Shown piece after piece: positions 51,942-59,293 of a DNA stretch of 59,293 bases. Origin of the DNA: Pseudomonas syringae. Its GTDB lineage: Bacteria > Pseudomonadota > Gammaproteobacteria > Pseudomonadales > Pseudomonadaceae. The stretch lies in NCBI RefSeq assembly GCF_001698815.1, contig NZ_LGSI01000054.1, positions 1 to 59,293 on the forward strand. Direction: 5' to 3'. Position numbers and translations under genes: made by a program. A model generated the notes under the pieces. The model saw nothing but the letters and a program-made list of their open reading frames with translations, made no database searches and was not told the origin of the DNA. Numbering within the stretch: the first letter of the stretch is position 1; the number at the start of each line of letters is the position of its first letter.

Positions 51942-53509
51942 CCCAGCTGCACCCACATTTTTTTAGTGATGCGCTGACGATTCTGATATCCGGCCCACGG
52001 GTCAGTTTTCAGCGCCCTCAAACGTTCCTGCAGGTTGCTGACATTCCATTGCCGGGCTGACGTCAAACCCTCCAGCTCATCACGGGCGACCGGCACCGAA
52101 ACCGGCAAACCTGGCCGGGCACGGGCCGAATAGGCAACCACCGTACTTGCGCCTCGGGTGTTGCGCAGGTAATCGATAAACACTTTCCCCACCCGGTTTT
52201 TCGGGCCCATGGTTGCCGTGAAGCGTTCGGGTAATTGTTGGCTGATGAACTCGGCGATGGCCTTGGCGAAGGCTTTTACGGTGTCCCAGTCCGCCTGCCG
52301 CGCCAGGGGCACGATGATGTGCATACCCTTGCCGCCGCTGGTTTTGATGAACGCTTCGAGTCCCAATTCGTCGAGCGCCGAAAGCGTCATTTGCGTCGCT
52401 TCGATGATGCTGCGCCACGGCAGCTTGTCGTCGGGATCGAGGTCCAGCACGATGTGATCCGGCGTTTCGATCCGATCACTGCTGGCACCCCAGCGATGCA
52501 GTTCGATAGTACCCATCTGCGCAGCGCCCACCAGAGCCTGCACTGTGTCGATCTCCATCAGTCGCGCATGACCGGGGTCCAGTCCGGGCTTGAGCTGCTT
52601 GATATTGGGAATCTTCAGGCGCTCGGCATGCTTCTGGAAAAACTGTTCGCCCTCCACGCCTTCGGGACAGCGCAGCAAGGCTACCGGCCGGTTCTTCAAG
52701 TGCGGCAGGATCCGGTCGGCGACGGTTGCGTAATAGTGGGCAAGGTCCACTTTGTGGATGCCGCTTTCGGCGTCGATCACCCGGTCTGGATGACTGATGC
52801 TGACACCCGCCACGTCGATGCGGCTTTTCGCTGATTTAGCTGGTTTTGCGCTGGCTGTCTTATTCGGTGAAGCGGCCGACGTTTTGCGCTTGGCTTTGGC
52901 TGGCTGTCCGGGTGGATGTTCGACTGATTTTTCCTTGCCCACCAAAGCGCCGCTTACCACACTTTGCGGCTGATCCTGGACGATGTCGTATTCATCACCA
53001 GAGCGGGCAACCTGATCCTTTTCCTTGATCAGCAGCCACTGCGGCTTGTCGCTGCTGCCCTTGAGCCGGGTGCGGACCAGCGTCCAGTCACCGGTAAGCT
53101 TTTCCCCGACCAGCGTGAATTTGAGCTTGCCCTGTTTATAGGTGTCACGGGGATCGCCATGAGGTTGCCAGATCCCCCGGTCCCAGACGATCACATCTCC
53201 GGCGCCGTATTGCCCTTCGGGAATGCTGCCTTCGAAATTGGCGTAACCCAGCGGATGGTCTTCAACCTGCACCGCCAGGCGCTTGTTGGCCGGATCGAGG
53301 CTCGGGCCTTTCGGCACTGCCCAGCTTTTGAGAGTACCGCCCAGCTCAAGGCGAAAATCGTAATGCAAATTACGCGCGTCGTGTTTGTGAATGACGAAGC
53401 TCAACGCCTTCGCGGCGTCCTTGCCCTTGGCGCGGGCAGGCGACTCCGCTGGCTCGGAAGTGATGTCGAAGTTGCGCTTGCGTGCGTATTCACTCACCGG
53501 TTGGGCCAT
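51929..53509 (-). CDS. ligD: LigD-like protein with phosphoesterase and polymerase domains, no ligase domain
   Basis: A 526-residue NHEJ protein. The 3'-phosphoesterase domain (about 1-190) keeps H41, H43, H49 and D51 in FVIHKHDARNLHYDFRLE and H85 in EDHPLGYANFEG. A Lys/Ala/Ser-rich linker (about 195-228) leads directly to the primase-type polymerase domain (about 230-526) with D356 and D358 in VLDLDPDD, and SGGKGMH at 391-397. P. aeruginosa LigD (840 residues) has an ATP-dependent ligase domain between these two; here it is absent, with no KxDG adenylation motif. The frame is open throughout, so this is not a frameshift. The ATG at 53509 has GGAGG seven bases upstream. It follows ku by 26 bases. 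Confidence 0.87.
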   Translation of the reverse strand: MAQPVSEYARKRNFDITSEPAESPARAKGKDAAKALSFVIHKHDARNLHYDFRLELGGTLKSWAVPKGPSLDPANKRLAVQVEDHPLGYANFEGSIPEGQYGAGDVIVWDRGIWQPHGDPRDTYKQGKLKFTLVGEKLTGDWTLVRTRLKGSSDKPQWLLIKEKDQVARSGDEYDIVQDQPQSVVSGALVGKEKSVEHPPGQPAKAKRKTSAASPNKTASAKPAKSAKSRIDVAGVSISHPDRVIDAESGIHKVDLAHYYATVADRILPHLKNRPVALLRCPEGVEGEQFFQKHAERLKIPNIKQLKPGLDPGHARLMEIDTVQALVGAAQMGTIELHRWGASSDRIETPDHIVLDLDPDDKLPWRSIIEATQMTLSALDELGLEAFIKTSGGKGMHIIVPLARQADWDTVKAFAKAIAEFISQQLPERFTATMGPKNRVGKVFIDYLRNTRGASTVVAYSARARPGLPVSVPVARDELEGLTSARQWNVSNLQERLRALKTDPWAGYQNRQRITKKMWVQLGQQP

Positions 53510-53535
53510 GGTCGATCCTCCGTTCAAGCCTGTTG

Positions 53536-54441
53536 TCAGGAAGCCTTGGTGGTTTTCTTGCGCGCAGGCGCCCGACGTTTGGCCGGGGCTTCGGCGGCCG
53601 TCTTGGTCGCGGGTTTGCCGGCCGGTTTGGCCGCGCTTTTACTGCCCGCGCTTTTACCCGCCAGACTGCGTTTGAGCAGCTCGGTAAGGTCGATGACGTC
53701 AGCGCTTTTACGTTCGGTGTCCTCGGTATCGGTTTCCACCGTTTCAAGTTTGCCTTCCCGGGCCTTGGTTTCCACCAGATGCATGATCTGGTCCTGGAAG
53801 GTGTCGCGATAATCCTCCGGCTGCCAGTCAGCACTCATGTCCTCAACCAAGCGCTTGGCCATGCTCAGCTCCGCCTTGCTGAGTTTGACGTCGGTGACCG
53901 CATCGGTCAGTTCGAGCGTGTCCAGGCCACGCACTTCCGAGGGCCAGCGCAGGATCACCAGAACCATCGCCGACTCCAGCGGCATCACCGCCGCCAGATG
54001 CTGGCGGGTGTGCAGCACCACATTGGCCAAGGCGACTTTTTTGGTTTCATTCAGGGTTTCGCGAAGCAACGCATAGACTTTCTCGCCACGTTTGTCCGGG
54101 GCGAGAAAATACGGGGTTTCGATGTGTTGCAAAGGGATTTGCTTGCTGTCGACAAAGCCGAAGATTTCAATGGTCTGGGTCGACTTGGGGTGCGCCGCGC
54201 GAATTTCCTCTTCGCTGAGGACCACGTATTGGCCCTTCTCGTACTGCACGCCTTTGACGATGTTTTCCTTGGTCATCTCCTTGCCGGTGACCTTGTTGAT
54301 GCGTTTATAGCCCACCGGCTCCATGCTGCGCTTGTCGAGCCAGTCAAAATCAACGCCTTGCGAAGACGTCGCCGACACCAGCGCGACGGGAATATGCACC
54401 AGCCCAAAACTGATCGCGCCTTTCCAGATTGCCCTTGCCAT
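53536..54441 (-). CDS. ku: DNA end-binding protein Ku
   Basis: A 301-residue bacterial Ku homodimer subunit. The start MARAIWKGAISFGLVHIPVAL is diagnostic, and the central beta-barrel region (YFLAPDKRGEKVYALLRETL) and C-terminal helical part are complete. The C-terminus is an extended Lys/Ala/Pro-rich tail (about 255-301) that in other bacterial Ku proteins contributes to DNA binding. Ku holds broken ends and recruits LigD. The gene precedes the ligD-like gene in the same operon. Confidence 0.93.
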   Translation of the reverse strand: MARAIWKGAISFGLVHIPVALVSATSSQGVDFDWLDKRSMEPVGYKRINKVTGKEMTKENIVKGVQYEKGQYVVLSEEEIRAAHPKSTQTIEIFGFVDSKQIPLQHIETPYFLAPDKRGEKVYALLRETLNETKKVALANVVLHTRQHLAAVMPLESAMVLVILRWPSEVRGLDTLELTDAVTDVKLSKAELSMAKRLVEDMSADWQPEDYRDTFQDQIMHLVETKAREGKLETVETDTEDTERKSADVIDLTELLKRSLAGKSAGSKSAAKPAGKPATKTAAEAPAKRRAPARKKTTKAS

Positions 54442-54522
54442 CGCCTGATTCCCTGTCTGAGGTGTTTAAAAGTGACAGGCGCGGCGCGGCAAAAGTTTCG
54501 AAGGAACGACAGGCGTCACAGA

Positions 54523-54549
54523 CAAGAAAAAACCCGCCGGAGCGGGTTT
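54523..54549 (-). terminator. intrinsic terminator of the higBA operon
   Basis: On the minus strand an 8-bp stem (AAACCCGC/GCGGGTTT) with a 4-base loop is followed by a run of T residues. It lies 14 bases after the antitoxin stop codon and before ku, separating the two operons. Confidence 0.85.
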
Positions 54550-54562
54550 GCTGAAACAGGCC

Positions 54563-55045
54563 TCAAGCGGCGCGAGGAATGAACGCACCGGGATCGATAT
54601 GAAAACGGGCCGCCAGGCGAGCAACCATTTCGACGGTCAGTTTTCGTTCCCCATTGAGAATCCGTGACACCACGCTTTTATCACCGATCTCGGGAAGATC
54701 GGCACCTGTCAGCTTGTTCTGCAGCATCAACGCCTTGATCAGGTCCACTTCGCTCAGCCCTTCAACACGCGCATTGAACGCAGACAGCTGCGGTGCCCTG
54801 TTTTCGTAGAGCTCAACTGTGTCACACAAGATATCAAGCAAGTTGCTTTCGACTGGAGTCAGGGCCTGACCGTCGGTTAACTCATCCATCAATGCCAGCG
54901 CTTTCTGATACTCGGCCGGATTTTCGATGTGGTGGATGAAATGCGCGCCGTGGCGATCCATGTCCAGGCGGAGCGTTGCCATGCGTTGAGCCAATTCGCG
55001 TATGGCAGCGTTATCTACGATACGTTCGGCTATTGCAGCACTCAT
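54563..55045 (-). CDS. higA: HigA-type antitoxin (XRE family)
   Basis: This 160-residue protein has a helical N-terminal part for toxin binding (residues about 10-90) and a C-terminal helix-turn-helix (LPEIGDKSVVSRILNGERKLT, about 117-138, in two helices). This layout, with the DNA-binding domain at the C-terminus, fits the antitoxin partner of HigB-family toxins. It overlaps the toxin gene by four bases (ATGA). It should neutralise the toxin and repress the operon. Confidence 0.85.
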   Translation of the reverse strand: MSAAIAERIVDNAAIRELAQRMATLRLDMDRHGAHFIHHIENPAEYQKALALMDELTDGQALTPVESNLLDILCDTVELYENRAPQLSAFNARVEGLSEVDLIKALMLQNKLTGADLPEIGDKSVVSRILNGERKLTVEMVARLAARFHIDPGAFIPRAA

Positions 55046-55365
55046 GGTCTAACCCCCGTTTTCTGCGTTTGATACCACTTGTTGGCCTTCGTGTATTCGG
55101 CATGGGTATAGATATGTTTAACGAAAACCAGCTGTTTGGTGAACTCAATCGCTGCAATAACCCGCAGATTATTTCCACCAATATCGATCACGTACCACCC
55201 GTTTCTGTGGGTAAAGCGATCAAGCGTGTTGAATGTCCTTTTCAATTCGACAGAAGTTTCAGCTACCGATTTATGAAGCAGACGATAGGTGGCGTCCAGG
55301 TTCGCAGCATCGTTCGGATGACGTCTGGCCGCCTCATCGAAAGCAATCTTCTTGAAAATTCGCAT
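55042..55365 (-). CDS. higB: HigB-family mRNA interferase toxin
   Basis: A 107-residue RelE-superfamily toxin. The pattern matches the HigB_toxin family: FKKIAFDEAARRHPNDA at the start, FNTLDRFTHRNGWYVIDIGGN in the middle and FVKHIYTHAEYTKANKWY at the end, where the last histidine and tyrosines are likely catalytic or RNA-contacting. The ATG at 55365 is used because AGGG lies six bases upstream; longer frames from 55419 have no support. The toxin gene precedes the antitoxin gene, as usual for hig operons. Confidence 0.85.
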   Translation of the reverse strand: MRIFKKIAFDEAARRHPNDAANLDATYRLLHKSVAETSVELKRTFNTLDRFTHRNGWYVIDIGGNNLRVIAAIEFTKQLVFVKHIYTHAEYTKANKWYQTQKTGVRP

Positions 55366-55439
55366 CAGCATCCCTGTTGAAGTTTTGGCAACCCTAACGG
55401 CGAGTTGCCAAAATGTCAACCACTCGAAATCCCGAATCG

Positions 55440-56777
55440 CTAGCCCTCACTCTTATCCAGCGTCCGCAACTTCGCCGGCAAGCCCCACATCAGCAGCGCG
55501 GCGGCAAGCAGCGTGGAGACGCCAATGACGTAGAGTGCTGGCGTGGTGCTGCCGGTCAGGTCTTTGATGCGCCCGACCATGACCGGACTGACGATGCCGC
55601 CGAACTGGCCCAGGGTGTTGATCAGGGCGATGCCACCGGCAGCACCGGCACCTGCGCCGGCCAGCAGTTTTGGTGGCAAGGTCCAGAATGCCGGGATCGA
55701 GGCGACGATGCCTGCACCCAGCATGGCCAGGGAGATGATCAGGAACACCGTGTGCTGGGCGAAAATGCCGGCGCTGAAGAAACCCACGGCACCGAGGACG
55801 ACCAGCCCGCAGACGTATTTACGCCGTTCGCCGCTGGAGTCGGACAAGCGACCGATCACTATCATGCTGATCGCGCCGAAGATGTATGGAATCGCCGTCA
55901 GCAAGCCGATGATCACAGGGCTTTCCGTGCCTGCGCTGCGAATCAGCTGTGGTGCCCAGAAGTTCAGGCCGTAGGACGCCACCTGGATCAGGAAGTAAAT
56001 CAGCCCCAGCATGAGGAAGCCGGGCATCTTCAACGCGCTGAGCAGTGAGCCGCCATGCTTGTTCGGTTCATGCTGGGCAATGCGGCTGGAGAGGTAGGTT
56101 TTTTCTTCGGAAGTCAGCCAATGGGCATCGGCGATTTTGTCCTTGAGCACCAGCAGCACCAACAGGCCCAGGCCGATGCATGGCAAGCCGCCCAACAGAA
56201 ACAGCCAATGCCAGCCGCGCATGTCGAGCAAGCCGTCCATGTGCCCCAACACCAGGCCCGAAACCGGCGCGCCGACCAGTCCGGCGAACGCCGACGCCAG
56301 GAACAGGATCGAGGTGATTCGCCCACGGTAGGTCTGCGGGAACCACAAGGTCAGGTAATACAAAACGCCCGGAGCGAAACCGGCTTCCATGGCGCCTATA
56401 ATGAAACGCAGCACATAGAACTGCCATTCGGTGTTGACGAATACCATCAAGGCCGTCGCGACACCCCACGACATCATGATCCGAGCGATCCAGCGCCGCG
56501 CGCCGACCTTGTAGAGCATGATGTTGCTCGGCACTTCGAACAGCACATAACCGACCACAAACAACCCGGCGCCCAGACCATAAGCAGTATCGCTAAGGCT
56601 GAGGTCCGCCTGTAACTGAAACTTGGCGAAGCTGATATTGATGCGATCGAAAAAGGCGAACAGGTAGCACACCATGATCAGGGGCATCAGCCGCCATGCC
56701 ACTTTGCGAACCAGCGATTTCTCGGCGTCGGCGATCTGCGCGGGCGTACTGCCTGCGTTCAAAACAGAAACGGTCAT
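55440..56777 (-). CDS. MFS transporter (anion:cation symporter group)
   Basis: A 445-residue twelve-helix transporter of the same subfamily as the one at 47583. The signature is LMPLIMVCYLFAFFDRINISFA near residue 30, and GAMEAGFAPGVLYYLTLWFP is typical of carriers for organic acids. It is the last gene of a leftward operon with an HMG-CoA-lyase-like enzyme and a family III CoA-transferase, so it probably imports the dicarboxylic or branched acid those enzymes degrade. Confidence 0.87.
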   Translation of the reverse strand: MTVSVLNAGSTPAQIADAEKSLVRKVAWRLMPLIMVCYLFAFFDRINISFAKFQLQADLSLSDTAYGLGAGLFVVGYVLFEVPSNIMLYKVGARRWIARIMMSWGVATALMVFVNTEWQFYVLRFIIGAMEAGFAPGVLYYLTLWFPQTYRGRITSILFLASAFAGLVGAPVSGLVLGHMDGLLDMRGWHWLFLLGGLPCIGLGLLVLLVLKDKIADAHWLTSEEKTYLSSRIAQHEPNKHGGSLLSALKMPGFLMLGLIYFLIQVASYGLNFWAPQLIRSAGTESPVIIGLLTAIPYIFGAISMIVIGRLSDSSGERRKYVCGLVVLGAVGFFSAGIFAQHTVFLIISLAMLGAGIVASIPAFWTLPPKLLAGAGAGAAGGIALINTLGQFGGIVSPVMVGRIKDLTGSTTPALYVIGVSTLLAAALLMWGLPAKLRTLDKSEG

Positions 56778-56879
56778 GTGCGTGTCTCCAGGCGGCCCCT
56801 TCTAAGGAGGCCGTTTGTTTTTGTTGTCTGGTAGGAAGGGGCATTGGCCCCGTTCAAGCGCTAACGGTAGTGCGTTGAC

Positions 56880-57818
56880 TCAACCCGGCAGGTTGGTCGG
56901 CGCTGGATGCAGGTCGCTGTTGCGTCCTGCCTTAGCGACCTGACCGGGCATTTCATGGCCCAGCAGGTCCGGCAATTGCCGGGAAAGCTGCAAAAGGTGC
57001 GGCAAATCGATACCGGTCTGGATACCCATTTCCTCGCACATGTTTACCAGGTCCTCGGTGCAGATATTCCCGGATGCACCCGGCGCGAACGGGCAACCGC
57101 CGAGGCCGCCGAGGGACGCATCGAATCGTCGTGCGCCAGCCTCATACGCGGCCAGGACATTGCTCAGGCCAAGACCCCGCGTGTTATGAAAGTGCAAGGT
57201 CAACGCCGCTGCCGGAATCCGGGTCAACACCCGCTGGACCAGCCGATGGACCTGACGTGGATTGGCCATGCCGGTGGTGTCCGCCAGGCTGATGCCTTGC
57301 ATGCCCAGTTCCAGATAGGCATCGACGATTTGCAGCACACGGTCTTCGCTGATCGGTCCTTCGAACGGGCAACCAAAGGTGGTGGCGATTGACCCATTGA
57401 GGCTCAGCGAAGTACCGCGAGCCAACGCCACCACATCGCCAAATGCTGCAAGGGATTGCTCGCAACGCATGCGCATGTTCGCCTGGTTGTGCGTCTGGCT
57501 GGCGGACATCACCAGATTCAGCTCATCGGCGCCCGCATCCAGCGCACGTTGCGCGCCCTTGAGGTTGGGAATCAGCGCGACGTAGGTGACGCCCGCCTGA
57601 CGATGAATGCCACGAAACACTTCATCGCCATCGCGCAGGGCCGGAATCGCCTTGGGAGAAACGAAAGATCCTGCTTCGATCCGGGAAAAGCCTGCCAGCG
57701 ACAGCTGATCAATCAACGCGATCTTGTCGGCGGTTTCGACCCACTTCGGCTCAATCTGCAAACCGTCGCGCGGGGCAACTTCCTGGACGATCAGACGTTC
57801 GGAAAAGTCAGTGATCAT
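56880..57818 (-). CDS. HMG-CoA lyase family enzyme
   Basis: This 312-residue TIM-barrel enzyme of the HMGL-like group has the metal/substrate motif R17-D18-G19 (VAPRDGLQ), the histidines H209 and H211 in LHFHNTRG and the catalytic cysteine C242 in GGCPFAPGASGN. It should split 3-hydroxy-3-methylglutaryl-CoA or a close analogue such as citramalyl-CoA. The ATG at 57818 overlaps the stop of the CoA-transferase gene (ATGA); the much longer frame from 58160 overlaps that gene and is rejected. Coupled expression suggests that the transferase makes its substrate. Confidence 0.85.
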   Translation of the reverse strand: MITDFSERLIVQEVAPRDGLQIEPKWVETADKIALIDQLSLAGFSRIEAGSFVSPKAIPALRDGDEVFRGIHRQAGVTYVALIPNLKGAQRALDAGADELNLVMSASQTHNQANMRMRCEQSLAAFGDVVALARGTSLSLNGSIATTFGCPFEGPISEDRVLQIVDAYLELGMQGISLADTTGMANPRQVHRLVQRVLTRIPAAALTLHFHNTRGLGLSNVLAAYEAGARRFDASLGGLGGCPFAPGASGNICTEDLVNMCEEMGIQTGIDLPHLLQLSRQLPDLLGHEMPGQVAKAGRNSDLHPAPTNLPG

Positions 57819-59008
57819 TGCACCACTCCTTCCTGCTTGAGACGCTGGATGTCGGCAGCGGTGATGCCCAGGCTGTCGAGCACGCTGTCGGTGTGCTGGC
57901 CCAGGCTCGGCCCTTGCCAGTTCACTTCGCCGGGGGTTTCCGAGAGTTTGGGAACGATGCCGGGCATTTTCACTGCGGCACCGCCAGGCAACTCGGCGTC
58001 GAGGATCATGCCTCGCGCCTGATAATGAGGATCGGCCACGATGTCGGCGACGTTGTAGATCCGCCCGGCAGGCACTTCGGCCTGCTCCAGCACGCGCAGC
58101 ACCTCGTCGATGGGCAGGCTGGAAGACCAGACGCTGATTGCCTCGTCGAGCAGCGCGCACTGCGCGGCACGCCCGTCGTTGTGGGCGAATTCCGGGTTTT
58201 CTCCCAGATCACTGCGCCCGATAGCCAGCATCAGGCGCTTGAAGATCGGGTCGCTGTTGCCGGCGATGACCACATAAGCGCCATCGGCGGTGGGATAGGT
58301 GTTGGACGGGGCAATGCCAGGCAAGGCGCCGCCGCTGCGCTCGCGAATGTGACCGAGCATGTCGTACTCCGGCACCAGGCTTTCCATCACGTTGAAGACG
58401 CTTTCCGCCAGCGACACATCGACGATCTGCCCATCACCCTGCCCGGTCTTGACCCGCAGCAATGCCATCAAGGCACCCATCACGGCATGCATCGACGCCA
58501 GAGAATCGCCGAGGCTGACGCCGACCCGCGCCGGTGGTGTGCCGGGTGTGCCGGTGGTGTAGCGAATCCCGCCCATGGCCTCGCCGATCGCACCGAAGCC
58601 CGGCCGGTCACGATAAGGGCCGGTCTGGCCATAGCCGGAAATACGCACCAGGGTCAACTTCGGGTTCAGGGCATGCAGCACGTCCCAGCCCAGGCCAAGT
58701 TTTTCCAGGGCGCCAGGACGCAGGTTCTCGATCAGCACGTCGGTGCTTTCGGCCAGTTGCTTGACGATGGCAATGCCTTCGGGGGATTTCAGGTTCAGCG
58801 CGAGGGATTTCTTGTTGCGCGACTGCAAGTACCACCACAAGGACGTGCCTTCATGGAGTTTTCGCCATTTGCGAAGAGGATCACCCTGCCCCATGGCCTC
58901 GATCTTGATTACCTCGGCACCGAATTCGGCCATCAGGCGCGCGGCGAACGGCGCGGCAATCAAAGTGCCGATTTCAATGACGCGAATGCCGTTCAGAGGG
59001 GCAGTCAT
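57815..59008 (-). CDS. family III (CaiB/BaiF) CoA-transferase
   Basis: A 397-residue CoA-transferase. The catalytic aspartate is D168 in GVSLGDSLASMHA, and the N-terminal GIRVIEIGTLIAAPFAARLMAE and IKIEAMGQGDPLRKW are typical. It should attach CoA to an organic acid, with the lyase encoded next cleaving the thioester. The ATG at 59008 is preferred because GAGG lies upstream. In several bacteria this pairing handles citramalate, itaconate-type or 3-hydroxy-3-methylglutarate substrates; which one cannot be decided here. Confidence 0.87.
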   Translation of the reverse strand: MTAPLNGIRVIEIGTLIAAPFAARLMAEFGAEVIKIEAMGQGDPLRKWRKLHEGTSLWWYLQSRNKKSLALNLKSPEGIAIVKQLAESTDVLIENLRPGALEKLGLGWDVLHALNPKLTLVRISGYGQTGPYRDRPGFGAIGEAMGGIRYTTGTPGTPPARVGVSLGDSLASMHAVMGALMALLRVKTGQGDGQIVDVSLAESVFNVMESLVPEYDMLGHIRERSGGALPGIAPSNTYPTADGAYVVIAGNSDPIFKRLMLAIGRSDLGENPEFAHNDGRAAQCALLDEAISVWSSSLPIDEVLRVLEQAEVPAGRIYNVADIVADPHYQARGMILDAELPGGAAVKMPGIVPKLSETPGEVNWQGPSLGQHTDSVLDSLGITAADIQRLKQEGVVQ

Positions 59009-59125
59009 GATAGTTACCTCTTTTGTTCTTGGAATTTGAACCCAGCGTAGAGGACCGGGCGCGGATAAATCCAACCTTCAGTTGGCAAAGGTCGTTCGCG
59101 AAACGCGAACGCTGCGCTGTGGATC

Positions 59126-59226
59126 TGTAGGAGGGGACTTGTCCCCGAAGCGCTGGCTCAGACGACGAATATCTGGAGAACCGCGTTGATCGTTCAATCG
59201 CATTCGGGGACAAGTCCCCTCCTACC
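59126..59226. repeat. REP inverted pair (GTAGGAGGGGACTTGTCCCC type)
   Basis: TGTAGGAGGGGACTTGTCCC and its inverse GGGACAAGTCCCCTCCTAC enclose about 60 bases. Same family as the doublet at 48971. Confidence 0.88.
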
Positions 59227-59241
59227 GGGTTTACACCAATC

Positions 59242-59270
59242 GGGTAGGACCGGACTTGTCCGGGAAATCG
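59242..59270. repeat. single REP-like palindrome
   Basis: GGGTAGGACCGGACTTGTCC followed by GGGAAATCG is a variant of the neighbouring REP unit, close to the right edge; a partner may lie outside the window. Confidence 0.7.
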
Positions 59271-59293
59271 TTGGCGCAGATACCGGGCTGGGT

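Noticed and set aside
51929..53509. Frameshift or pseudogene explanation for the short LigD
   Set aside because: One continuous frame with catalytic residues of both domains intact and a typical linker; a frameshift would leave ligase remnants, and none are visible.
57819..58160. N-terminal extension of the HMG-CoA-lyase-like gene
   Set aside because: It would overlap the CoA-transferase gene by over 340 bases and has Arg/Ala-rich shadow-type composition; the ATG at 57818 overlaps the previous stop as ATGA.
57818..59050. 410-codon open frame on the plus strand opposite the CoA-transferase gene
   Set aside because: Shadow frame; the opposite strand has a catalytic motif, a ribosome site and coupling to the lyase gene.

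Overview
The window reads as chromosomal DNA of a Pseudomonas from the fluorescens/putida side of the genus. It has GC-rich coding sequence with strong third-position bias, dispersed REP palindromes (GGAGCGAGGCTTGCCCGCGA-type and GGAGGGGACTTGTCCCC-type), an ssuE, pssA, ku, ligD-like and nicAB-like gene complement, and a Pseudomonas-style rRNA leader at the left edge. No phage, insertion sequence, CRISPR array or tRNA gene was seen.

Layout. (1) 1-560: leader and three tandem promoters of a leftward rRNA operon whose 16S gene lies just outside the window, divergent from rhtA (threonine/homoserine exporter). (2) 1691-5087: small lipoprotein, Xaa-Pro aminopeptidase, cysteine desulfurase. (3) 5088-6144: a 1-kb leader with two ops-like sites. 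(4) 6145-23601: a 15-gene rightward exopolysaccharide operon ending in a strong terminator at 23635-23668. It encodes a dioxygenase-like protein, a sugar aminotransferase, a Wzx flippase, five glycosyltransferases, Wzb phosphatase, Wzc tyrosine kinase, WbqC-family protein, an RfaH/NusG-type antiterminator, a PslG-like glycosidase, a PslA/WcaJ-like initiating transferase and a Wza-like exporter. No Wzy polymerase is visible. (5) 23874-27070: ssuE, LysE-family exporter, lipoprotein, gluconate-type permease. (6) 27192-31234: LysR regulator divergent from a 3-oxoacid CoA-transferase pair and an AtoE short-chain fatty acid transporter. (7) 31298-37405: MarR, YbhB/Raf-inhibitor-like protein, CTP-synthase-like amidotransferase with divergent LysR, then AraC, FAH-family hydrolase and 2-hydroxyacid dehydrogenase. 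(8) 37723-43087: DUF4160/DUF2442-type gene pair, PAS-GAF-GGDEF diguanylate cyclase, GlpQ-type phosphodiesterase, REP array, pssA. (9) 43172-48896: NicAB-type molybdenum hydroxylase with a triheme C-terminus and a divergent MFS transporter. (10) 49150-51941: Tat-signal aldo/keto reductase, nucleotide-exchange-like transporter, hypothetical protein. (11) 51929-55365: a LigD-like protein that lacks the ligase domain, Ku, and a HigBA toxin-antitoxin pair. (12) 55440-59008: MFS transporter, HMG-CoA-lyase-like enzyme and family III CoA-transferase in one leftward operon.

The points most worth a second look are the polysaccharide operon, which carries its own RfaH-type antiterminator and two ops-like sites in its leader (a possible self-reinforcing switch), and the end-joining locus, where LigD keeps its phosphoesterase and polymerase domains but has no ligase domain. 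All functional calls come from reading motifs and recalled family members; no database search was run.
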